The notes beneath the pieces are model-generated. The model was not told where the DNA came from. It did no database searches and worked only from the letters and a program-made list of their open reading frames with translations. From positions 1,236,756 to 1,300,755 of the forward strand of contig WBMV01006287.1 of the NCBI GenBank assembly GCA_013396655.1: a stretch of 64,000 bases of DNA. The letters are read 5' to 3'. Below are positions 28,382 through 39,900 of this stretch, in pieces. Source of the DNA: Campylorhamphus procurvoides. Lineage: Eukaryota > Chordata > Aves > Passeriformes > Dendrocolaptidae. A program made the translations under genes and the position numbers. Position 1 is the first letter of the stretch. The number at the start of each line of letters is the position of its first letter.

Positions 28382-31300
28382 GAATCCAAAGGACGGATCT
28401 GACTCAGTCCACAAAAGACCAATCACAGACCTTTTAATGCATCCTTCCCAGGTTAAAATAAAAACAACAACAAAAAAAAAACACACAAAAAACCCAAACA
28501 AGGTACAACAATTGCACACAAAACTTTACAATAAAATTGCCTTGAAAAGGCTACGAATATTTCTCACAAAATAAATATTGTCCATTCCTGTCAGCCTTTT
28601 CAACCTCTATTGTGTTCTCAGAAATTGCCAGTAATGAGAACAGAGCAGAGCCAATCAAACTGTTGTATACACTACTGCACTGTGGGAGCTGGAAGCCTTG
28701 CATTTAAAATATCTTATGCATTATTCATATCTATGTGTGTTTATGTAAATTACCAAAAGGCGGAAGTGTATACTAAAGCAGAGTAAGAGATAAAACAGTG
28801 ATTTTAAAAATACTCTGCTTAAAGTGTATCTTAGCAGGGATAGATATATATGAAGATATAAATATATATATGTGCCCCTTGTAGACCTACAAGTTAAAGT
28901 GAGTGCAGTCACATGCCATAACCTGTAAGGAAAACAAATATACTTTCTGTCTTCTAGGATAGACATGTTTTTTCAACATTTATATTGGAACAAATATACA
29001 AATACAAAACAAAGTACGTAAATCTTTCAGTCATTCAGAAAGGCCCTGGGAAGATTTGGTAGTGCTACTTTTATGGAAGTTAAACACTGAAACTACTGAG
29101 GGATATGTTCTGGAACAGTCACCTCAAAACCTACAAAAATAGAAAAAAAATCTTAAACTTACTCTTTCCAATAAACCCAGTACACTTCTAGTTCAAGCTT
29201 GCTCTTTCCATTTATTTTCACTAGCTAGTATCAAGGGACATATACTGTCTTCTGAAAGGAAGAATTTTAGAGAAGATGACATTTATTACAAAAATTCAGG
29301 CAAGGATTAAAATGTTAAATTCATTCAGGCATTATGAGTGACAAGAGGAGGAGGAGGAGCATTGATGTAAAAGAGCGTTCTACTGCAGAGCTGACTCTGT
29401 AGCCCTCTGCAGTTAAGTAGCATACATAGCACAAATACATTGATGGTCTTATGTTCAAATATTTGCATACAAAATTCAGTAACGTCTGTCTAATGAGTTT
29501 AAATTTCACATTACATTACTTCAAAATATGTATCTTACATGCTCTGTATTGTACATTATGCAATATTAATGAATACAGCACATAATATATTAAATTAATG
29601 TTACATTATGTAAATCACTCTCCTTTTCATTCCTTAAATAAAACTGCTGCTTGACCTAAACTCAGAGTATGACTTACTAAGTGACAACGGATGCATAACT
29701 ACACTTTCAATGTGTGCAGAAAATTGTTTTCCTCATCTGTATTGCAGTTTTCCCTTAATGCATTATAATCAACACCTTTTGGAATACTGCAGTTCTGCAC
29801 CTTGCACTTCAAATAACCTGTGTGCCTTCAAAAAGACAGTTATTTTGAGTAATGAGGTATTTCACACAAACCAGAGGCAGAAACAGAGGAAACCTGAGCT
29901 CAAGCTGAGTGATGGGAAAATAGGGTTTTGAAAGACATTTTTCCACTCTAACGGAGTGCTGATTTTTGAAAATTAGTACCAGGATTATAATGTGAAAAAT
30001 ATCTCAGAAGCTCCACTGTTGATCTTGTTTCAAGGTGTAAAAAATACTGTGGGAAGCCACTGGACCCATGATCATACCTGGCCAAACAACACTCCATGAA
30101 TTCGTATCAGATTTCTGATACTAAACATCTCCCTCCAAAACACTTATCCTTGCTTTTATTTTCCTATATGTACTTGTAGATGAAGAACCTCTCCATCAGC
30201 ATCTCTGTGCTACAAGTGTAGTATGGAAAATGCCCATAAAGAAACATCTAAGTAAGGGGGTTTGAGTTGTTGTATCTGCAAAGTCAATGAAAAAAAAAGC
30301 CTCAGGGCAAGAAGCTGAGGACCTATATGGCTATGTCAATTTTCATGCCTCAAGGCTGTAGTCAGAAACACTCAGTGCCATGAAGTCTGAGAATAGAGCA
30401 TGGTAACTAATTTTTACTGTTAACTCAATGATAAGCAGGATCCAGAGAAGAATCTTTTGCATTCAGACCTCTCTGAAAAGACTTTGTGTTTTTGAAGAAT
30501 ATGCTGTACTAAACAAGTCTGTAAAATTCAGACACCAACCATTTGATACAAGCATCTTACAATATTTCAGTGATACAGAAATCAACATCTTTGATGTTAG
30601 GGAATGGAATGGTTGGTTACATTGACTAAACGTGTACAAGGCTTGCTTGATATTTTCTGTGCATACAGATATATAGGTACACAAACACATATATCAAATC
30701 TACCTATATGAGATAAATGGCTAATATCAGAATGATTAATATACATACCTTTCTGATAATACTGTGACCTCGAAAGGACTGAGTGAGATACTACTAAATA
30801 TGGAGATCAAACTACATTATGGACTTCTGGGAAGCCCTATGGAGATTTAATCTTCTGCTGAGGCTGAACTAAGGAAAAGAAACACAGTAAAGGCTTTGAC
30901 TACAAAGGTTTTTTGAGAAAAATTATCAGTTTAATCCTTAAGATGTTTAAAATTGATACTGATGTCCTAGAATTTTTCAGTATTTGTTTTCCTTACTCAG
31001 GCATTTTAGTTAATGATCATGTTATTTGTATGTTACTGAAAATAATCTCTTGAGCACCAGGATTAGTACAACCATCATAGTCAATCTTCAAACATAACAC
31101 CCTTCCTAGTGCTGAATGTCGTCACTGAAAAGTACCATGACCTGTCAAATTATAAAGAGAAGTTCTGTTCTTTCAGGAAGGTCTCATTCATATCCAGCCT
31201 GTGTCTTGGGAAAACTGCAATAGTTGACTACAAAGCAGCAACGTTTAAATTAATGAGATTTAGTACAGAAATACTTTAACACCTACGATGCAATGGTCCT

Positions 31301-32877
31301 CTTTCAGTTTATGGTGAGTACAGTTCCAGTGAATGCTCTTCAGGGGCAGACATGCCACAGGATGGTTATTAGTACAAGGCAGATTCTGAGGCTGTATGGG
31401 ACTCATCAATCCCCAGTAAATTACATCCATACTTATTAGAGAGTGATGTTATCTGAAAGGACCTGGGGAGGTATTCTATGCAGTTTCACATCCTCATTTT
31501 CCAAAGGTTTGTAGAAGTACCACTGTAGGAGGGTTTATTGGACCACTCAAAGATGTTCTGTTGGTGTAGAATGACTGTGGACTCTTCAATGGTGCATACT
31601 GAAGTGCCCAGAGACGGTGCCAAAGCAACATGCTGAAAAAATACAAATGCCAGACAGTAGGACAGCACTTGGCACCTCTCAGTTAAAATTGTTGATGACC
31701 CAGCCACCTCAAGCAAAATGGATTGCCACCTTCAAGATCTTCTGTACAGACATAACCCAAATAATGCACAAACCTTGCATTGCAACTTGAGTTTAAGTTA
31801 CTTAAGTTACCTGGTGAGAAAACACTTGGTGAGACAGCAGCTGAATGACAGACTGGGGCTCATATTCCAAGTCCTACCATAGGACTTGGGAGAGGCAGAT
31901 TCAGGTTCTGTAGCTTAATCAAAATTGGAGAATGTAGGTAGGTCAAACCACATATGCAATGACATCACAAGGCATTTCACTCGCTGCACAGTCATTGAGT
32001 GAAAGAAGACTAAAACAGTGGAAGGATGTTTCTAAACACTGAGAAGAACAAAAATAACAAAAATTATCAGGGTAATGAGAGATGATTTGTGACAATTTTG
32101 CTTATGAAAACCTCTCTCTCAGATGTATACTGAGTGGTAACATAAAAATGGAATTTCTGCAAAATGCAAACAAATATTGTGCAAATTGTGCTTCCTGGGC
32201 ATGAAGCTGCAGCTGATTTACATACACCACAGCCGAAAACGAAGCAATGTAACACACAGGACTTCACAAGCATCAGACGACAAATTCTACTGGCTCCAAC
32301 AAATAAATGCTGCCACTTACAGACCAAAGGCAGCACTGCAACAGTTATGGGTTCGCTGTAAAATTCTAAAAAAACCACTTGTTTTTTTTTTAATGGGATT
32401 CGGAGTAGCAACTTCAAGATCAAAAGACATTAGTTCATCAAATAAACTAAAGAAACATGGGGTTTTTTTCTGTTTATCATGGGAAAAAGCCTGCATTTTC
32501 AATCAGACTTCCAGGATTTTGTGGAATGAGAAAATGTGCAGTGAAAGGATGAAAGTCTTCAGGGACTTGATATTCTGAGTAAACAATATGTACATGAATC
32601 TTATTTTGTTATGCAAACAACATCAACATAGTAACTACCTCTGCCTGCACTGAAACACTGTGAAGAAATCACTTCCAAATTTTTGTACAGAAATGTCCGG
32701 TTTGAAATATGCTGACATTTTTATACAAAACACTATATCAAATCATGTTTAGGAAAGTATCCTTGGATGCTGTAACACTGATGTCATGTCAAGAAAAAAA
32801 AAATAAAACTTACCTCTTAAAATACCCGAAAAAATCCAAGGTAGATGCAGAAATTACTCTATGATTTCTAACTTAAA

Positions 32878-32966
32878 TTCATAAAATCATAGAATTGCTT
32901 GTGTTGGAAGAGACCTTAAAGATTGTCTATTTCCAACCTCTCTCCCACTAGACCAGGTTGCTCAGT
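32878..32966 (-). mobile_element. CR1 LINE 3' tail fragment
   Basis: ATCATAGAATTGCTTGTGTT, GGAAGAGACCTTAAAGAT and CTAGACCAGGTTGCTCAG on the + strand are the reverse complement of the CR1 3' end. About 90 bp. Confidence 0.75.
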
Positions 32967-33803
32967 GCCATTTAATATGCTGTACATTATCCCAGCCCAG
33001 CAGATGGAAATTGATGACAGGTGCTAGGGAAACCTGTTACATCCTTCTTGTCTCTGGATGGGACAGTGGTGCTTTGAGATCTCTTCAAGGAGGTGTGGGG
33101 ATAAAATCCAGTGAGGTATAGCAAATCTGTAAGGAAATATTGTAGTTTTGGGAACCTGGGAATAATTACTGCAATCCACAATGTCATAGAAATGCTCCTG
33201 GAAAAAGTTTCAGGCATGGCTAAACTGAGTTAATTCTATCCATAATGTACTTAATTACCACAACACTTACATAAGCAGTTATATCAATCACACAAAAACA
33301 CAGAATGATTGTGTGACAGCAGAAATCACACCTTTTCTTTGATTTGAATTAGGTTTGTATCAGGCCTATAATTTTGTTATACAGAACCTAAATTCCATTA
33401 AGTGGTGCTTTATTCACAGGACCAGTAAAACCTAAATTCCATAACAAAATCACGAAACACAGCTTTTTTAAATTCTCCATGTGCAAGACATTGAGAAGCC
33501 TTTTTCACACTTTTTTTTTCTTTTGGAAATATAATAAAAAGTGCAAAACACAATAGAATTTTAATAAAATAAGAAAACATGGAATTTTCTGAATATCTGT
33601 GAATAGGCAACTGCTCTCCAGCCTGTTTCTGCTAATTTTCAAAGCACACAGCAGCTGGAATCTCCTCAGGTCTCTAACAGATTTCTGCAGCAAGACCATT
33701 TTGAAAAGCCAATTAGCATTTTGGGAAAATCTTATCTCACTGTTCTGTGAAGGCACCAGAAGCTTTGAAGCAAAGGCAGAGGATGAAAGACTCCTAAGTC
33801 CAC

Positions 33804-33850
33804 AGAATCATTGAATCATAGAATCACAGAATCATTTAAGTTGGAAAATC
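33804..33850 (-). mobile_element. CR1 LINE terminal-repeat remnant
   Basis: Four imperfect copies of an 8-bp unit (GAATCATA type) followed by TTTAAGTTGGAAAA, the extreme 3' end of CR1 in reverse orientation. Only about 45 bp. Confidence 0.6.
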
Positions 33851-34179
33851 CAGATTTTCCAAAACAATAAAAGCAATGCACAACTTAGGAATCTCCAGTG
33901 AACGTCAAACTCACTCATATGCTAATAACCAGTAAACTGTACCCCAATTCACAGATATCTTCCCATTGGAAAGGAAAAAGTCTATAGGTTTTGCTGGATG
34001 ACATAGCTAGATCGAAAATTGGAAAAAGAACTCCATTACTTCAGCCCCTGCTCTCTACATTTTTTTCTGTTTCTGCTTTTGTAACTAAGACAAGTACCAA
34101 ATAACTTCCATTCCTCCACATGAACAAAAGCAGTGAGTCTAATTTTTACTTAAAACAGCAAAACATGCAGCTGCCATGA

Positions 34180-34400
34180 TGCAGGAGTGAGTAGTGGTAT
34201 GGTAGCAGTTGTAGCAAGATGCCCTGCCTGGAATGTGGTCAAACAACTCAAACCATGCTCTATTCTGCAAAGCTGTCAGTGGTGGACAGAGAGGAATTGT
34301 CATGGTGCTTTTGGTTTTGAATTATTCTAAAACCAGTCTGACTCATCAACCCCAGAGTTAAACATCATAAGAGAACACACAAAAAACCTCTCATTCATCA
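34180..34400 (+). mobile_element. Ancient ERV remnant, copy 3 (internal end plus start of LTR)
   Basis: Similar to 10660-10830: GTAGCAAGATGCCCTGCC, CAAACAACTCAAACCATG, CTGTCAGTGGTGGACAGAGA, then a TGTCATGG start at 34298 and GACTCATCAACCCCAGAG. Only the 5' part of the LTR is recognisable. It lies about 450 bp beyond the 3' end of the TOPORS-like gene. Confidence 0.5.
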
Positions 34401-34850
34401 GCAGACAAGATCCAGAGATGCAAAAACAAGAATGTAAATTATTCCCTTGTCTCTGAATATCATGCAGCCTTCCTGTACCCTGCTCTGTACAAAAAGAAGA
34501 GTGCTCAGCCAGATGAGGGATGTGATTCTCCCCAGCTTCCTCAGCAAACTGTACATTTTTCCCTAAGGCCTTGGGCAAAAATGGTGTAAGGCATTGCCAG
34601 GGCTTTCCTTGTCTTGCTTGAGGAATGCCTGGTCAGCCTTTCACTCAGGACTCCTCCTTAAGCATCACCCCTGTGTTTTCTCAGAAGCTCTTCCATCACC
34701 ATGGCTGCAGCAGCATTTCCACCATGGGAATGTTGGAGGCACTGGGGTTCCAGAGACCCTTGGCCAACGCTTTGGCATAAGGAGAAAGGGAAACACTGCA
34801 GGAGAAGGGGGAGAAAGCAGCACCCAGAGACTGTGTCATGGAAATAGCCA

Positions 34851-34856
34851 TTTATT
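34851..34856 (-). terminator. Polyadenylation signal of the TOPORS-like gene
   Basis: TTTATT on the + strand is AATAAA on the minus strand, 36 nt after the stop codon. It fits a compact mRNA with a very short 3' UTR. No genomic poly(A) tract follows. Confidence 0.6.
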
Positions 34857-34891
34857 TTCTTTTCCTTGGCTAAAGACTTGCTGCAGCCCTG

Positions 34892-35899
34892 CTACTGCTG
34901 ATCGTGGTGCGGCCTTTTTCTGGAATGGGTGCTGTCTGGGGACCTGAGGGTCCTCTTTCGCAGACGCCGGGATGTCGTGGGTGAGTGGTCTCTGCTCTGG
35001 TTAGGAGAGGATGGGCTGTCCTGGGCAGAGGAACCTGTGGCTGCTGTTGTCTCCCCCTGCTCTGCAGGAATGGACACAGATGAGGGGCTGGAGTGCCCCT
35101 GCAGGGTGGGCTCCAATGTGCCAGATTCCTCTTCCATATTGGAGTCTACAATGTCACTGGATGGGGCCTGGCTGAGGGTGGGAGAATCCCCCTGAGAGGC
35201 AGTGGAGTTGGAGCTGGCTGTAGAGGTCTCATCCTCCACCCTGGCAGCATGGGACTGCCGCAGCCTCCGGACCTCCTCGCTGCACTGGGTCTCAATGATA
35301 TTGAGGATGCCATGGACCAGTGGTGCAGTGTATTGCTGCAGGCGAGGCTCCAGTCTTTGGATCAACACCTCTCTGTCTGGCCCATAGACACAGAGGGCGA
35401 GCAGGATGCCACTCTCTGCACTCTTCACCTGCCACCACTCGCCCCCATAGATCATCTCCAGCCCCTGGCACAGCCAGGGCCGCACAGGGGCCAGGAGGTT
35501 CTGTCGCCTTCGGAAAAGTTCTGCCCAGAGCTCAGGCAGGATGCCACCCACAGCCTCCGACCCTGCAGCCTCCATCTCAGTGGGCACTGTCACCACCTGT
35601 GGAGGAGAGGCAGGAGATGCTGGAGGGCCATGGGAGTTGCTTTCTCCAGGAGCTTCCTGGCTGCCGGCTGCCGAGGACTCTCTGGGAGGTGCAATGACAC
35701 AGTGTAGGTAGTCGTCTCCACCATGGTCAGAAAACTTGACAGTCAAGATGGGTCTTCTGCAGAGCGGGCAGGCAGGATTTTTTTCTGCCCAGCGCAGGAT
35801 GCAGCCCAGGCAGAACCGGTGGCCACAGGGCATTGCATAAGCAACGTCATCTGGAGCATCACAGCAGATGGGGCAGCTCCATTCCTTCCCTGAGGCCAT
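34892..35899 (-). CDS. TOPORS-like RING-finger E3 ubiquitin ligase, intronless
   Basis: One uninterrupted frame of 335 codons from ATG at 35899 to the stop ending at 34892. Residues 9-47 form a complete C3HC4 RING (C9, C12, C25, H27, C30, C33, C44, C47), so E3 ubiquitin ligase activity is likely. Residues 117-215 (LPELWAELFRR, PVRPWL and TAPLVHGIL segments) align in order with the conserved helical block that follows the RING in TOPORS, a nuclear ubiquitin/SUMO ligase. A Ser/Thr- and acid-rich stretch (about 220-305) and a basic RRLRKR end, a likely nuclear signal, follow. TOPORS itself is about 1,045 residues, so this is a short derivative. The frame stays open upstream to an ATG at 35944; the 35899 start is preferred because it leads directly into the RING. 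The ORF is GC-rich against AT-rich flanks. I recall many TOPORS-like loci in passerine genomes. Function is inferred. Confidence 0.88.
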   Translation of the reverse strand: MASGKEWSCPICCDAPDDVAYAMPCGHRFCLGCILRWAEKNPACPLCRRPILTVKFSDHGGDDYLHCVIAPPRESSAAGSQEAPGESNSHGPPASPASPPQVVTVPTEMEAAGSEAVGGILPELWAELFRRRQNLLAPVRPWLCQGLEMIYGGEWWQVKSAESGILLALCVYGPDREVLIQRLEPRLQQYTAPLVHGILNIIETQCSEEVRRLRQSHAARVEDETSTASSNSTASQGDSPTLSQAPSSDIVDSNMEEESGTLEPTLQGHSSPSSVSIPAEQGETTAATGSSAQDSPSSPNQSRDHSPTTSRRLRKRTLRSPDSTHSRKRPHHDQQ

Positions 35900-35944
35900 G
35901 TCTGCTTGTTCCCACAGGCTGCCCCGGGCTCTGACAACACCCAC

Positions 35945-36374
35945 ATTTATGGAATGAGGGATATGAGGTCACAATCTATCTCCCAGCATCACCACAGTCC
36001 ACTGCCAGGACTATGTTTATTACTAGGATTATTAGGATTACTATCAACTCCACCACCCATTGATATCACAGTGGACATCAACTGTCCTGTTGCTCTTGGA
36101 AACCCCTGTGGCTCTTGAAAAAACACTGCCAGTAGAGGCTGTCCTCTGCAGGAGTCCCTGCTGCTTCTACAGAGAGAAAGGCACCAAGAAACTATCAGAT
36201 CTGAGTTAATGGTTTCACAGTTATGGAAAAATAGTGAGGTTGTAGGTTGGTCCATCACCAAACATCAGAAATTCAGCACACGGGGGTGCAGGAAACCAGG
36301 AAAAATTTCAGGCAATACTGCGAGGAATGGCTGGATTTCACAACACGTGATGGTGTGATGGAGAGTTCCTCTAA
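35945..36374. other. 5' flank of the TOPORS-like gene
   Basis: About 430 bp between the RING ORF and the LTR fragment. Presumably it holds the promoter of the minus-strand gene, but no TATA box, CpG cluster or clear 5' exon could be recognised. An AG directly before the ACATGG start context (about 35901-35905) could be a splice acceptor of a 5' UTR exon. Confidence 0.4.
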
Positions 36375-36540
36375 GGAGGGAGGGGTGGGAGAAAGTATTT
36401 TTCAGATTTGTTTTATTTCTCATTATCCTGCTTTGACTGGTAATAAATTCAATTAGTTTCCCCAAATCAAGTGTGTTTTTCCAATCACAATAATCAGCTT
36501 GTGATCTCTCCCTGTCCTCTCAACACATGAAGCTTTCAGT
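36375..36540 (+). mobile_element. Truncated ERV LTR fragment, same family as 47.0-47.8 kb
   Basis: TTTTATTTCTCATTATCCTG, a TAATAAATTCAATTAG polyadenylation-signal region and TGATCTCTCCCTGTCC occur in the same order as in the minus strand of the LTR at 47047-47806. Only the 3' part is clear; sequence left of 36375 could be diverged LTR. It lies about 480 bp upstream of the TOPORS-like ORF and on the opposite strand. Confidence 0.7.
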
Positions 36541-36689
36541 ATATATTCTCACCCCTGTGCGCTTATAGAGGGCTTTTCCCCTTCCCCTGATCCTCCTGGA
36601 TGATACATTGAAACACATGAAAGACAGGGAAGTGGTTAAAGACAATTAACAGAGCTCCAGCATTGGCTAATCACACAGGACTAATTTAA

Positions 36690-36903
36690 TGGCCTTCAAT
36701 AACAGAGGGATGACAGCATCAGCAGAAAGGGAAAAGCTACAGGCGTCATGTACCTGGACTTTTGTGAGGCTGTTGACACAGTCCCCCACACTATTCTTCC
36801 AGCTAAACTGGAACGAGATGAGTTTGATGGATGGAGGAAGAAGTGGCTGGATGGCCACCTCGAAAGTATCACCTCAGTGCCCACGTGGAAATCAGTAACA
36901 TGA
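36690..36903 (+). mobile_element. CR1 LINE fragment, reverse-transcriptase core
   Basis: In one frame from 36721 to the TGA at 36901 the translation contains SRKGKATGVMYLDF, AVDTVPHTIL, KLERDEFDGW and SVPTWKSVT. These fit the CR1 ORF2 reverse-transcriptase segment with its YLDFSKAFDTVPH-type motif. It is truncated on both sides. The plus-strand sense is clear; the left limit is approximate. Confidence 0.8.
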
Positions 36904-39900
36904 TCAATGACTTTATGAGAAAGGAATAAGAAAGTAAGGAGCTCTCAGGATATACTGGAAGGGGTGAGAAAGAATGCTCTCTTAAAGCATGAGGCATTGA
37001 TTTAGAAACTGATCTACGATTTTGTCATTATGTAATTATTATTGCAATAATGAAAATAAGTTCATTGTTCCTGGTTTAATATTACAACAAGAGTAGGCAC
37101 AGGAAATGCCAAGTGGTAAGCCAGCTTTCCACACATCACAAAGTATTCCTACATCATGTTAGGCCTGTTTTCAAGAAGAAATAGCACAACTCATTCAACA
37201 CAGTCTTTTCTGAACTTATAGTATATGTTTGTAGAAATAATTCTGAAACTGTTAATTATTTGATGTTGAGAAGAAGAGAAAATACTTAAGAAATTAATGT
37301 AATGGTCATCAGAATGCCCTGGTAGCAATTCAGGGCCCTTCAGACATGCAGATTCACAGACAACTTATCTCTTTCCCCATGGCCAAAAGAAAACTGTAAA
37401 TCCTTTAGGGAACCATTTATATTTCTGATCATATTTTTTCTCCACAACTCTGTTTGGACTGATAAGGATTTCTTTCCTATGACAACTCTAGATTGAGGAG
37501 AATCTATTCCACAATATTCATTGAATATCACGGGTTCTCTAGGAATGTCATGGTCCAAGATGCTGAAGTCCTTTTCCCTGCTTGCCCCTCTAAACTTCTC
37601 CTCCTCTGTGTAGCCAAAGAAGAGCTTTGCTTTACAAAAGGTGACAATGAACGTGAGGCAGCATAGTTCAATTTTAGGATTTGCAAAAGCATTTTCATAA
37701 GGCTGTCACGCCACCTCTGCAATCCAAGCCCTCTTTCCAGCATGAAAGACTTTTTTGGGTAACAAGAAGGAAGATCTATTCCATTTCTTGCAGCCTCCTA
37801 TGTTCTCAGGTCACTGGTTAGGTCAGGAAATCTTATATGCACAGGTAGTAGTTATTTAGCTGTCAGAAAATTACTCCCTGATGGGCATAACTTAATAGTG
37901 TATTTTGTGTAATGGATCAGAACCATCTTTTATACAAGAGGTTTCATATCACCCAATTTGCCTGACAATTTTGATGCATCTATTTTTCAAATTCTTCATT
38001 CATTTTTTTCTCATATCTTTACAATGAAGCTATAAAAGCATTTGTCAGCCTTCATCAGATTCCTTCACATTATAGTTATTTCAGACACTTTAGTTTAACA
38101 GAGATCCAGTTCCTTCATTTCACCATATCCTACAGACAAAAAAGAAAATGTCTTGTAAAACGTAATGCAGTGAAGAAATTTAAGTGTAAGAAAAAACCCC
38201 ATAACTAAATACAGTTATACAACACTGAACTCTTTGAAAAGCTACTTCCATAAATCCAACAAAGAACTTCCACAAGACTACAGAGCAGAATAGAAATTAT
38301 GCAATTCCCACACAGCATACAGGTGACCTAGGTAATAAAGAACTATGTAAAAAGAGTAGGTTTCACAAACTACAAAATACAAACCACCAAACTGTATTAA
38401 TTTAAAAAAGGAGTTTTGATTCTCCTAGGTCCAGTGTCAGCACAGAGAAGTTTCTCATCTCAATATAATTCTATCTCATTTATTTAAAGATACAAAGAAT
38501 CTCTTTCGTCTGTAATAATGCCAGAGGAAGGGGATGAATTCCTATCCCTGTCTCTAAGCCCACTTTGTCCCACAACACAGTGAAAGCAGCAACTTCTTCA
38601 CAGGAAAAAGAGAACTCTTCTTATTATGGTTTAAGACCCATTTTTCAATTTTCAGACGTTCCCAGTTGCCATGGCATGCTGCAATTCCATCAGGTACTAA
38701 AGATTCAGAACCAGATGTATAGCATCAAACTCCATTATCTATGGCATTTAGAGCAGAGGGCAAAAACTCACATGGGAGAAAAGATGAGATTGGCACACCA
38801 CACTTCCATATATGAGATACTCACGTGTAAAGGCTTCTTAGAATACCCTGGCCAAAAGCACATAAAATAATCATACAAAGTAATTTTAATTTTCTGTATT
38901 TTTATGCCTTAGGACAGGAGAGATAGCTCATGGATCTCTGCAGGCTGTACATACAGTCAATGTGACTGACAGATCTTTAGTAAAAGCAACTCACCCTTGA
39001 ACTTTCCAATCACCGTGCAATGACATAGCAATTTGTAGTAAGGTCTCAGAAAGAACTCCAGCTGCAAATAACCCTGAAATTTAGGGGAGTTCGCATCAAA
39101 CCTTATCTCTGCACAAACCTTTTTCCTTTATGTTAAAGTGAACCAAAGCCCCAGCTCTGAGCACTACATTCTAGCACAATTCAGGTCCAGACCTGTACCT
39201 CAAATTGCATCTCAGATTTATTTACGTGCTATCTTGGCTTTTCATGATCATGAGCTTTTTGTAAGACACTTAAAAATTGTAATTGTCTTAACTGTCAAAA
39301 TCACTGGCAAACTGCATAAAGAAGCTGCTGAGAATCTTAAAGTTTATGTCCATGTACTGCATATTCAATATAAGTGGATTATAGCTATATATGCATATAT
39401 TTTTTGTACTGCTTGGAAGGAAAAACACATTTTGGGAATAGAGAGTAAGGCTCTTCAGATGAAATAATCTCTCTGATATCAGTGAGATCAAACACAATAA
39501 AGTACTACTTAGCACAAGCAACAAAGGTAAGAATCTGATTTCAACTAGTTTCATTATTAGGACAATCGATAACCAAACAGTGCATAATCAAGAACTCCCT
39601 ACAATATTAATATATTCAAAAAGTGAGAGTAGTACTTAAAACATTAAATTTAGGACTACTGATAAATCGTCATTGGCATTAAATGTAGCAACTATGAATG
39701 TCATGTGTTACTAAATTGATGTGTTTTCCCCACTAAAGCTTTTAATTCTCTCCAGAACACTCAACAAGGTTGACTCCTTCTTTGAATGTATCATGTTTTA
39801 GGCTAGTTAGTATCTGCAGTAAGGCTTAATAATAATTATAATAATCATAACAATAAAATAATGAAATTAATTATGTTAATTTAGCTGTATTATGACAACT

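Larger units (their letters stand above)
23651..32877. other. Gene-poor DNA with low-complexity tracts
   Basis: No gene recognised. It contains a T/G-rich segment (26423-26474) and an A/C-rich segment (26521-26794), and a (TA)10 at 28361-28381. The 140-codon minus ORF at 26533-26955 is a product of the A/C-rich tract. Confidence 0.65.

Noticed and set aside
34929..35707. Several + strand ORFs, up to 204 codons, over the TOPORS-like gene
   Set aside because: They are antisense shadows of a GC-rich coding frame with no motif of their own; the minus frame carries the RING.
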